Positions 24,686 to 32,040 of a stretch of 64,000 nt of DNA are shown one piece after another. The first letter of the stretch is position 1. Every line of letters starts with the position of its first letter. The notes under the pieces were generated by a model. That model ran no database searches. It was not told where the DNA came from and saw nothing but the letters and a program-made list of their open reading frames with translations. The stretch is taken from assembly GCA_016795285.1 (NCBI GenBank), contig JAEUIC010000036.1, positions 1 through 64,000 of the forward strand, read 5' to 3'. Origin of the DNA: Planctomycetota bacterium (GTDB taxonomy: Bacteria > Planctomycetota > B15-G4 > SIAN01). Both the position numbers and the translations under genes were made by a program.

Positions 24686-27168
24686 CGGCCGCCCTCCGCC
24701 GGCGCGCCGTCGGCGGCGGCCCGATCGCCCGACTCGAGCAGCGCCGGATCGAACGGCTCTTCGGGCGGCACGCCGTCGTCCTCGTTCGGCGCGCTCGCCG
24801 TCTCGTCGCTGCTCTCCTCGCCCTCGGGCGGCCCCTCTTCGCCCGCCGCGGTGAGGGCGAGGCGCGCCGCCGCGGTGTCGGCGTCGCTGCGCCGCGCGAT
24901 GGCGGCGACGTCGGCGAACTGCGGATCGTTCAGCAGCTCGAGCAGGAAGGGGCCGCACGCGTCGCCGCCGTGCATGCCGGTCCGCTCGACGAAGAGCGCG
25001 AAGGCGTAGCGCGGCGCGCGGCTCGGGAAGAAGCCGACCAGCCAGGAGTGCGACTTGTCGCTGCCCGCCTGCTGCGGCGTGCCGGTCTTCGTGGCGAGGT
25101 CGAACCCGGAGAGGTCGTAGCCGTGCGCCGGGCTCGCCGTGCCGCCCGGCAGCGTCACGCCGCGCATCGCCTCGACCACCGTCTCCCACGCCGCATCGCT
25201 GATCGGCAGCGGCTCGCGTTGCGGGCGCAGCGGCACCTCGTCGCCGACGCGCGCGATCAACGTCGGCGGCTGCCAGCCGCGCAGCGCCAACGCCCCGATC
25301 GACGCCGCCAGCTGCAGCGGCGTCGAATCGACCTTCCCCTGCCCGAGGCCGAGCAGCATCAAGTTGCGCCCGCCCTTCTCGCGCGCCGCCGTGCCCCCCA
25401 CCTCGCTCGAGACGCCGGGGATCGCGGTGCCATCGGCGAGGAGCGCGCCGGTGAAGCCGCTCCGCCGCCCGAGGCCGACCGACTGGAACCAGCCGACCAT
25501 CCGCTCCGAGCCCGACGCCGCGGCGACGCGCGCGAAGTAGTGGTTGCACGACTTCACCAGCGCGTCGTGCACGTCGATCGAGGAGTGGTACCCCTCGCAC
25601 TTGACCGGCTTGCTCTCGCCCGCCGCGCGCAGCTGGTCCTTGTCGCACTCGAGCAGCGTGCCGGGCCCGATGACGCCGGCGGTGAGCGCGAAGGCGGCGA
25701 CCAGCGGCTTCACGGAGGAGCCAGGCGGCGGCGGCAGCCACGGCTTCCAGGCGCGCGGATGGAGCGGTCGCGCGACCTTGTCGGCGGCGAGCCGCGTCCA
25801 CTCCTTCGCCAGCTCGGCGCGCGACGGCGCCGGCACCGAAGCGAGCACGCGCACCTCGAGCGTCGGCAGCTCGAGCAGCACGAACGCCGCCGGATGGAAG
25901 CGGCGCACCGGATCGCCCTTCTTCGCCACGCCGCGCCGCAAGACCCGCTCGGCGGCCTGCTGCTGCAGCGCGTCGAGCGTCAGCACCAGATCGCGGCCGG
26001 CGCGCGGCGCCACCACCTCGAGCTCGCGCTCGACGCGGCCGGAGCGGTCGTTCTCGGTGCGCCGATAGCCGCGGCGCCCGCGCAGCAGCGACTGGTAGGC
26101 CGCTTCGAGCCCCTCCTTGCCGATCTCCTCGTCGGGCGTGATCGCATCGAGGCGCAGGACCTCCTCGAGCTCGGCGATGCGCGCCACCTGCTCCGGCGTC
26201 GGGAACGGCTCGAGCGCGAGGAGCGAGCGTTCGTCGCGCGCCGCCTCGTAGGCGGCGATCGCCTCGCGCGACGGCGGCCCGACCCGGCCGATCAACGCGG
26301 CGCAGACGTCGTGCTCCTGCGGATAGACGCGCCGCACCTCCTCGCGCACCACGAGGCCGGGCAGGCGCGCCGGGTCGGCGGCGAGGTCGAAGACGGCGGC
26401 GTGGGCGACGCGCTCGACCAGCCGCGCATCGCGGTAGTCGAGCTCGCGATGGAGTTCGCGCTCTCGTTCGTAGGGGCGCGCGGTCGGCCCCTCCGCGTCC
26501 ATCGCCTTGGCGACGCGCGCGTCGGTGGCGGCGATCGCCGCGTCGATCCGCTCGATCAGCTGCTCCTCGTCGTCGAGCTTCAGCGTGCGCGCGAGGGCGC
26601 GCAGCCGCATTCCCTCCACCGCGACGCGCTGCACGATGGCGCCGCGCTCCTCGAGCAGGCGCGGGAAGGCGGGCGCCGCGCGGTCGCCGTCGCGCAACCG
26701 CGCGATCCCCTCCTTGATCGACTCGTCGCCCGCGAGCCACGCGGCGTACCAGAGCAGGTCCTCGCGCCGCTGCCCCGGCTCGATCGCGGCGAGCTCGCCG
26801 ACGGTCAGCGAGGAGAACTCGTCGAGGAACGGCTCGGGACGGGAGAGCACTTCGGCGACGGTGCGCCGCTCCCCGGTGAGCAGGTAGCGGGCGAGCAGCA
26901 GCGCGCCGCTCGCGGCCCCCTTGCGGAACGAGGAGAAGACGAAGGCGAGGTGGAGCGTCGTGCGGCAGCTCGCGAGCGGGCGGCCGGCGCGATCGAGGAT
27001 GGCGCCGCGCCGGAAGCCGATCGACTCGGCGCGCGTGCGCGCGAGCACCGCCTCGTGCTCCCAGAAGTCGCGCTGCCCGAACTGGAGCGTGACGAGGCGG
27101 CCGACGATCGCGAGCGCGACGCCGAGGAAGGCGAACGCCACCTGGAGCATCCGCGCACCGCCGCCCAT
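24682..27168 (-). CDS. mrdA: Penicillin-binding protein 2, elongasome transpeptidase
   Basis: The transpeptidase partner of RodA. The 828 residues begin with a membrane anchor (about 8-27). A long N-terminal dimerisation region with charged helices follows, larger than in E. coli PBP2. The transpeptidase motifs are all present: SSVK with Ser484 and Lys487, SCN in KSCNHYFARVA, and KTG in ATKTGTPQQAGS. The last 70 residues are an acidic, Pro-rich tail. The ATG at 27168 lies 31 bases after mreD. The order mreB-mreC-mreD-mrdA-rodA is the standard shape cluster. Confidence 0.92.
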   Translation of the reverse strand: MGGGARMLQVAFAFLGVALAIVGRLVTLQFGQRDFWEHEAVLARTRAESIGFRRGAILDRAGRPLASCRTTLHLAFVFSSFRKGAASGALLLARYLLTGERRTVAEVLSRPEPFLDEFSSLTVGELAAIEPGQRREDLLWYAAWLAGDESIKEGIARLRDGDRAAPAFPRLLEERGAIVQRVAVEGMRLRALARTLKLDDEEQLIERIDAAIAATDARVAKAMDAEGPTARPYERERELHRELDYRDARLVERVAHAAVFDLAADPARLPGLVVREEVRRVYPQEHDVCAALIGRVGPPSREAIAAYEAARDERSLLALEPFPTPEQVARIAELEEVLRLDAITPDEEIGKEGLEAAYQSLLRGRRGYRRTENDRSGRVERELEVVAPRAGRDLVLTLDALQQQAAERVLRRGVAKKGDPVRRFHPAAFVLLELPTLEVRVLASVPAPSRAELAKEWTRLAADKVARPLHPRAWKPWLPPPPGSSVKPLVAAFALTAGVIGPGTLLECDKDQLRAAGESKPVKCEGYHSSIDVHDALVKSCNHYFARVAAASGSERMVGWFQSVGLGRRSGFTGALLADGTAIPGVSSEVGGTAAREKGGRNLMLLGLGQGKVDSTPLQLAASIGALALRGWQPPTLIARVGDEVPLRPQREPLPISDAAWETVVEAMRGVTLPGGTASPAHGYDLSGFDLATKTGTPQQAGSDKSHSWLVGFFPSRAPRYAFALFVERTGMHGGDACGPFLLELLNDPQFADVAAIARRSDADTAAARLALTAAGEEGPPEGEESSDETASAPNEDDGVPPEEPFDPALLESGDRAAADGAPAEGGR

Positions 27169-27199
27169 CGCCCCTCACCTCGCCGCGCGCAGACGCCGC

Positions 27200-27718
27200 T
27201 CACGCCGAGTGGCGCCCCGCGCGCGACCGCCAGCTCGCGACGGCGGCGGCGAGCCGTCGCCCCGCGTTCCACCCGCCCTCGCCGAGGCGCGCGAGTATCG
27301 GCAGCAGCAGGGCCGCCAGCAACGGCGCGCTCCACGAGGCGGTGGAGAAGGGCAGCGCCGGCGCGAGGTCGAACCACGCGAAGAGTTCGCGACCGCAGCG
27401 CAGCAAGAGCGCGGCGAGCCCGCCGAAGAGCGCGTGGGTCAGCACGCTGTCGACGAAGACGACCTCGCGCAACGGGACCAGCACGAGCGCCGCCATCCCG
27501 CCACCGAGCAGCAGAGTGCCGATCGGGTCGGCGCTGAACGTGGAGAAACCGAGGAGAACTCCCAGCACGAGGCCGCCGCAACGCGCTTCGGAGGCGTGCA
27601 GGAAGAGCGCGCCGAGCGCCACGGCGAGCAGATCGGGCGCGATCGGCAAGTGGGCGCGCCAAGCCCCTTCGAGGAGGCCGGTCAGCAATCCGAGCACGAG
27701 TCCGATCGGCACGCTCAC
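27200..27718 (-). CDS. mreD: MreD-like rod-shape membrane protein
   Basis: A 172-residue protein with about five membrane segments, in the position and size of MreD between mreC and the PBP2 gene. GLVLGLLTGLLEGAW and GLVLGVLLGFSTFSADP are hydrophobic helices with the Gly/Leu pattern of the family; sequence signatures are weak, as usual for MreD. GTG 27718 overlaps the mreC stop (GTGA). It forms part of the elongasome membrane complex. Confidence 0.75.
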   Translation of the reverse strand: MSVPIGLVLGLLTGLLEGAWRAHLPIAPDLLAVALGALFLHASEARCGGLVLGVLLGFSTFSADPIGTLLLGGGMAALVLVPLREVVFVDSVLTHALFGGLAALLLRCGRELFAWFDLAPALPFSTASWSAPLLAALLLPILARLGEGGWNAGRRLAAAVASWRSRAGRHSA

Positions 27719-28989
27719 GGCGCCGCGCTCCAGGAGCCGGCCGGCCGCCACGCCACCGCCGCTCCGCTCGGCTCGCGGGTCGCGACGAGGTGGCAGCGCC
27801 CCTCCTCCTCGGAGAGGGCGCCGATCAGGAGCCCCTCGGGGGTGCCATCGGCGCTGCCCGCGGTCACCACCAACGCGCCGTTCCAATCGACCAGCGCCGG
27901 CGCGCGCACCTCGATCCGTCCCCCGTCCCGCGCGACGACCTCGAGTTCGAACGCCGCCACCGTGCCGTCGATCAACGCCAGGGCACGCTGACGGAAGCCG
28001 CAATCGGCGAGCGTCCGCACCAGCGCGTGGCCGAAGCCCGACCGGGTGACCCGACCGACCAGGTAGCCGTCGACCGCAACCGCGCTCCCCGGCACGATCC
28101 CCGCCTCGCGCCCATCGCAGAGACGGGAGAAGGCGCGCCGCCCATCGACCACCGCGGCGCCGGAGAGCTCGCTGCGGAAGGGATAGAGGTCGCTCGAGTC
28201 GGGCAACGGGAAGCCGGGCGGGTAGCGGATCGCCACCTCGGCCAGCAGCGCCGGGTCGACCAGCGGCTCGACGCGCCACTCCTCGCGTTCGGCCCCTTCC
28301 GGCAGCTCGCCGCGCACCAGCCGGCCGAGCCAGGCGCCGTCGACCACCCGTGCGATGGCGGAGGCTCGCGTGCGCGGCGGCCCGGGCGGGTCGATCGCCC
28401 AGGCGAGGTCGCCCTCGCGCAGTTCGACGTCGCCATCGAGCAGGTCGACGCGCAGCGTGGCGCTGCCGTCCCCGAGCGCGAGGAAGCGCGCCTCGCGGCG
28501 CCCCGGCACCCCCGCGCAGGCGATCTGCCGGCGGCCGCGCTGCTGCAGCGGCTCGAGGCGGACCGTGCCGTCGGAACGGGCGACCGTGTAGCCGATCAGC
28601 TGCTCGCCGTGGAACGCCGGCTCGCCCGGCGGGATGGCGGCCGGCGAACGGAGCAGCAGTTCACCGGGCGCCCGTCCGCTCGCGAGCGGCACGACTCCGA
28701 AACGACCGTCGCGCTGCCAGCCGCGGCTGCGCGGCGGTTGCACGCGACCGCGCAACGTGGAGAGCAGCTCTGCGACGCGCGGATCGACCGACGGCGGAGT
28801 GGGCGGCACGGCGCTGGCCGCCACCTGCCGGAAGGCCGGCTGCACGAGGCCGCGCAGCGTCCACGCCAGCTCCTCGGCGAGCTCGTGCGCGCGCTGCACC
28901 GCCGGGATCGGCAACAACCCGCTGATCCCCGCCAGCACCAACAGCGCCGGCCAACGCTTCGGGGTCGGCTCCTGCAAGCCGTCCGCCAT
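27715..28989 (-). CDS. mreC: MreC-like rod-shape protein, divergent
   Basis: A 424-residue protein at the mreC position. It has an N-terminal membrane segment (about 13-32), a helical stretch (30-80), then two beta-rich lobes; GSAVAVDGYLVGRVTRSGFG and DGTPEGLLIGAL correspond to the MreC beta-barrel pattern of a repeated V..G.LVGRV unit. It is longer and more divergent than standard MreC, so the call rests mainly on synteny. It would sit in the periplasm and activate PBP2/RodA. It starts 27 bases after mreB. Confidence 0.7.
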   Translation of the reverse strand: MADGLQEPTPKRWPALLVLAGISGLLPIPAVQRAHELAEELAWTLRGLVQPAFRQVAASAVPPTPPSVDPRVAELLSTLRGRVQPPRSRGWQRDGRFGVVPLASGRAPGELLLRSPAAIPPGEPAFHGEQLIGYTVARSDGTVRLEPLQQRGRRQIACAGVPGRREARFLALGDGSATLRVDLLDGDVELREGDLAWAIDPPGPPRTRASAIARVVDGAWLGRLVRGELPEGAEREEWRVEPLVDPALLAEVAIRYPPGFPLPDSSDLYPFRSELSGAAVVDGRRAFSRLCDGREAGIVPGSAVAVDGYLVGRVTRSGFGHALVRTLADCGFRQRALALIDGTVAAFELEVVARDGGRIEVRAPALVDWNGALVVTAGSADGTPEGLLIGALSEEEGRCHLVATREPSGAAVAWRPAGSWSAAP

Positions 28990-29016
28990 GGTCGCCTCTC
29001 CCGCGCAGCTCGCCGA

Positions 29017-30084
29017 TCAGCTGTCGTCGCCGCTCGGCAGTACCTGGCTGTAGAGGTGGAGCTGGCTCAGGAACTCGAAGGTGCCGCGCGCGACGCAGGT
29101 GAGCGGATCGTCGGCGATGCGCACGGGCAGCTGGATCGCGTCCTGGATCGCGACGTCCATCTTGCGCAGCAGCGCGCCGCCGCCGGCGAGCGTGATGCCG
29201 GTGCGGACGAGATCGGCGGAGAGTTCGGGCGGCGTCTTCTCGAGCGTGCGGCGCACGGCCGAGACGATCAGCTTCACCGGCTCGGAGAGCGCCTGGCGGA
29301 TCTCCTCGGAGCGGACCATCGTGCGGCGCGGCAGTCCGGTGATGGTGTCGCGTCCGGCGACCTCCATCTCCATCTCCTGCTCGAGCGGCGCCGCGGAACC
29401 GATGTCGAGCTTGACCCGCTCCGCGGTCGGCTCGCCGATCATCAGGTTGTGCTCGCGGCGCATGTACTCGCAGATCGCGCCGTCGAACTCGTCGCCGGCC
29501 ACGCGGATCGACTCGGCGTGGACGAGGCCGAAGAGCGAGATCACCGCGACCTCGGTCGTGCCGCCGCCGATGTCGACGATCATGCTGGCGACCGGCTCGG
29601 CGATCGGCAGCCCCGCGCCGATCCCCGCGGCGATCGGCTCCTCGACGAGGAAGACCTTGCGCGCGCCCGCGCGCTCGGCGGAGTTGATCACCGCGCGCCG
29701 CTCGACCGCGGTGATGCCCGACGGGATCGAGACGACGATGCGCGGCCGCACGAAGGTGCGCCCCTTGTGCACCTTGCGGATGAAGTAGCGCAGCATCTTC
29801 TCGGTGATCTCGAAGTCGGCGATGACGCCGTTGCGCAGCGGCCGGATCGCCTCGATGTTGCCCGGCGTCTTGCCGAGCATCTCCTTGGCGGCGAGTCCGA
29901 CGGCGTTGCCATCGAGGAGCACCTCGTTGGTGCCCTTCTTCACGGCGACGACGCTCGGCTCCGAGATGACGATCCCGTGGTCCTTGATGCAGACCAACGT
30001 GTTCGCGGTGCCGAGATCGATGCCCATGTCATGGGAGAAGCGGCCGATCAGCCATTCGATCGGTCGCAAGAATGCTTGGCTCAT
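29017..30084 (-). CDS. mreB: Rod-shape actin homologue MreB
   Basis: A bacterial actin that forms membrane-bound filaments guiding elongation. It has 355 residues. MGIDLGTANTLVCIKDHG is the phosphate-1 loop, VDIGGGTTEVAVISLFG phosphate 2, and GITLAGGGALLRKMD the adenosine motif. The N-terminal helix SQAFLRPIEWLIGRF is a likely amphipathic membrane anchor. It is the first gene of the leftward shape/BMC run; a strong terminator lies 117 bases upstream, so its own promoter should lie between 30085 and 30200, where I found no convincing consensus. Confidence 0.95.
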   Translation of the reverse strand: MSQAFLRPIEWLIGRFSHDMGIDLGTANTLVCIKDHGIVISEPSVVAVKKGTNEVLLDGNAVGLAAKEMLGKTPGNIEAIRPLRNGVIADFEITEKMLRYFIRKVHKGRTFVRPRIVVSIPSGITAVERRAVINSAERAGARKVFLVEEPIAAGIGAGLPIAEPVASMIVDIGGGTTEVAVISLFGLVHAESIRVAGDEFDGAICEYMRREHNLMIGEPTAERVKLDIGSAAPLEQEMEMEVAGRDTITGLPRRTMVRSEEIRQALSEPVKLIVSAVRRTLEKTPPELSADLVRTGITLAGGGALLRKMDVAIQDAIQLPVRIADDPLTCVARGTFEFLSQLHLYSQVLPSGDDS

Positions 30085-30175
30085 GGACCTACCGCCATCC
30101 CTTCGCGGGCGGACCGCTGCCCGCCACCCCGCCAGCGACCGCGCCGTGGAACCGCCAGATCGCCGTCCCCGGAAC

Positions 30176-30200
30176 TCGCCGTTCCGATTCGCCGTTCCGA
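30176..30200. repeat. Tandem 12-base direct repeat upstream of mreB
   Basis: TCGCCGTTCCGA occurs at 30176-30187 and again at 30189-30200, one base apart, directly against the terminator and about 92-116 bases upstream of the mreB ATG. The position fits a regulator-binding site or mreB promoter element, but that is conjecture. Confidence 0.4.
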
Positions 30201-30239
30201 CAAGAAAGCGGGCCGCCGTCCCGAAGGACCGCGGCCCGC
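30201..30239 (-). terminator. Rho-independent terminator with UUCG loop
   Basis: Read on the minus strand, a 14-base-pair stem (30239-30226 with 30221-30208, one mismatch) is capped by TTCG and followed by TTTCTTG (30207-30201). C(UUCG)G loops are exceptionally stable. It ends the transcript of the two small envelope genes before mreB. Confidence 0.8.
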
Positions 30240-30478
30240 GCAAGTCACGTGCTTGGTTCGGGAGGCCGCCAGCCCTTCACGGCCGGCATTCAAGCGCCCG
30301 AACGGCGGAGCGAACAGGGATCAGCCGCAACTTCCACCGGCGAGATCCCGCGGCGGAGACGATCGGTGGACAACGTCGGCAGCGAGTCGCGTCGCGGATC
30401 TCGCCGCCATGCTCACCGCGGAACCCACCGCGACCGATGCGCGCGAGGGCAGCACGGGTGGCGTACGGCGAACGACGA

Positions 30479-30664
30479 TCAGGCGAGCAGACCGGTCCCG
30501 AAGTACTTCTTCATCGCGAGCTGGGCGAGGACGATCCCCACCAGCAGCGCGGCGAAGGTGACGAACGCCAACCCGCCAGCGAGGTCCATCTCCTTCGGCG
30601 GAGTCGGCTCGGACTCGAGGTCGTTCTGCTCTTCCATCTTCGCAGCCGACGTGCGCTTGGCCAT
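30479..30664 (-). CDS. Tiny single-pass membrane protein
   Basis: A 61-residue protein: a charged N-terminus (MAKRTSAAKMEEQNDLE, then a Pro-rich stretch) followed by one membrane segment (about 28-50) and a short basic end. GGAG lies about nine bases before the ATG. A stem-loop (30682-30690 with 30698-30709, imperfect) sits just upstream in the leader. It lies 167 bases after the coiled-coil protein gene in the same direction. The function is unknown; the topology would suit an accessory subunit of an envelope complex. Confidence 0.6.
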   Translation of the reverse strand: MAKRTSAAKMEEQNDLESEPTPPKEMDLAGGLAFVTFAALLVGIVLAQLAMKKYFGTGLLA

Positions 30665-30831
30665 GTCTCGCGTCTCCGAGCCCTCGCACCATCGAAGGGT
30701 GCTGCGAGGGGTGCTGTCGAGTGCAGGAGGGGTTCAGTACCGGTGGATCGGGCGGCAGCAGCAAGCGATCGAGCGACTGCCGAGCCGGCGCGGCGGGAGC
30801 GGCTCGCAGGAGCCGTCCCGCCTCGTTCCGA

Positions 30832-31683
30832 TCAGAGGCGGGTGGTCGCCGTGTCCATCGCCATGAACTCGTGGCCGCTCTTGTTCTTGAGCTGGACACG
30901 AGCCGTCGAGGTGTCGGGGAGGACGTTCTCGACCACGACGCGGCCGATGTAGTCGTTGCCGCGATAGACGTCGAACGGGAAGCCGACCTTGACGCCCTCG
31001 TTCTCGCCGACCGAGAGGACGACGAAGCCGGGGCCGACCGCGCTCACCTTGCCGGCGATCGAGGGGACCGCGTTGCCGACCAGCGCCGCGATGTCGACGC
31101 CCGCGGCGACCAGCGCGTCGCGCTCCGCCTTCAGGTTGCCGAGCTCGTTGCTCTGGGCGACGAGCTGCATCTCCTTGGCGGCGATGTCCTCGTTGGCGCG
31201 CTTCAGGTCGCCCTCGAGACGGGCGCGGTCATCCTGAGCGTTCAGCTTGTCCTGCTCCGCCTTCGCGGCGGTCGCGCGGTGCTGCTCATTGGAGTCCATG
31301 AGCGCCTTGTTGCGCCCCTCGAGGTCGGAGAGCTGGGTCTCGACCGTCTTCAGCGACGCCTGCATCGCGTCGACCGAGTTGCGCAGCTGGTTGTTGTCGT
31401 TGCGCAGCTGATCGGCAGTCGCCGTCGCGTTGGTCAGCTCGGTGCGGGTGTCGGCGATCTGGTTGGTGAGATCGCGGTTGGTCCCCTCGAAGCGGACCTT
31501 CTCCGAAACAGCGGAGTCGAGCTCCTTCTGCTTCGTGGCCACGTTCTCTTCGTGGGCCTTCTGCTCCGCCTCGTACTTCGCCTTGTAGTCCTCGCTCTTC
31601 GACAGGATCGAGCCGACCGTGCCGACCATGACGAGCGAAAAGACGAGGTTGAGGACCGTGAAGACCTTTGCGATGGTGCTCAT
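30832..31683 (-). CDS. Membrane-anchored coiled-coil protein
   Basis: A 283-residue protein. Residues 5-25 form a membrane anchor, about 30-195 a continuous coiled coil rich in Glu, Lys, Asn and Gln (LRNDNNQLRNSVDAMQASLK, then ANEDIAAKEMQLVAQSNEL), and the last 80 residues a small beta barrel with GKVSAVGPGFVVLSVGENEG and FPFDVYRGNDYIGRVVV, like the C-terminal modules of FlgT-type and similar envelope proteins. It is less Arg/Ala-rich than its neighbours. AGAGGA precedes the ATG at 31683. A near-consensus promoter lies 160 bases upstream, so expression is likely constant and strong. The role is unknown; an envelope spacer or tether is a reasonable guess. Confidence 0.75.
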   Translation of the reverse strand: MSTIAKVFTVLNLVFSLVMVGTVGSILSKSEDYKAKYEAEQKAHEENVATKQKELDSAVSEKVRFEGTNRDLTNQIADTRTELTNATATADQLRNDNNQLRNSVDAMQASLKTVETQLSDLEGRNKALMDSNEQHRATAAKAEQDKLNAQDDRARLEGDLKRANEDIAAKEMQLVAQSNELGNLKAERDALVAAGVDIAALVGNAVPSIAGKVSAVGPGFVVLSVGENEGVKVGFPFDVYRGNDYIGRVVVENVLPDTSTARVQLKNKSGHEFMAMDTATTRL

Positions 31684-31764
31684 CAGCCTGATTCCTCTCG
31701 CAGCGTGAGCGCCCCGGGCACCGCCGCCCGAAGCGCATTCCGAGCAAGCCACACCACGCACGCG

Positions 31765-31783
31765 GCAGGGTGCGCCACCCTGC
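31765..31783. other. Perfect 8-bp inverted repeat in the leader
   Basis: GCAGGGTG (31765-31772), a three-base CGC loop and CACCCTGC (31776-31783) lie about 60 bases after the predicted transcript start and 82 bases before the ATG. It could be a leader hairpin that stabilises the mRNA or an operator. Confidence 0.4.
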
Positions 31784-31848
31784 ACGATGCGGGCCACGGC
31801 ACCCAACCCCTGTACGACGCCAGGGTTAGAGCCGGGGAAAGGGGCGGG

Positions 31849-31876
31849 ACTATAGGGCGCGTGAAAAGGGTGTCAA
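31849..31876 (-). promoter_or_regulatory. Near-consensus sigma70 promoter
   Basis: On the minus strand TTGACA (31876-31871), a 16-base spacer and TATAGT (31854-31849) match the housekeeping consensus at 6 of 6 and 5 of 6 positions, which is striking in such GC-rich DNA. Transcription would begin near 31842 and run into the coiled-coil gene and probably the small membrane protein gene. Confidence 0.8.
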
Positions 31877-32040
31877 ACAGTCTTTGCCGAGCGACTCGGC
31901 CGAGCGACTCGTCGTGCAGCCTGTCGAGCCTGCCTGCCGAGCTGCTGAGCCTGCCGAGCTGCGGGGCCGACCCAACTTCGGGTCGACCGCTTGATCGCCC
32001 TTTCCAAGGTCTGACAGGGCCCCGCCCCACGCGCGGCCCC

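Larger units (their letters stand above)
30085..30478. other. Gene-free stretch upstream of mreB
   Basis: About 394 bases between the mreB start and the end of the next leftward gene. It holds a strong minus-strand terminator (30201-30239) and a tandem 12-base repeat (30176-30200). The remainder up to 30478 is the 3' region of the small membrane protein gene, in which I see nothing else. Short open frames here have no ribosome-binding site and arginine-rich shadow composition. Confidence 0.6.
31684..32040. other. Leader and promoter region of the coiled-coil gene
   Basis: 357 bases without a gene between lnt and the coiled-coil gene, both leftward. It contains the promoter at 31849-31876, an 8-bp hairpin in the leader (31765-31783), and a stretch near 31888-31965 with several copies of short GCCGAGC and CGAGCCTGCC words. 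No believable short gene is present. Confidence 0.6.

Noticed and set aside
23429..27178. Apparent giant RodA fusion in one frame
   Set aside because: The upstream part runs antiframe through the PBP2 gene; PBP2 has all transpeptidase motifs in its own frame and rodA starts at the GTG 24685.
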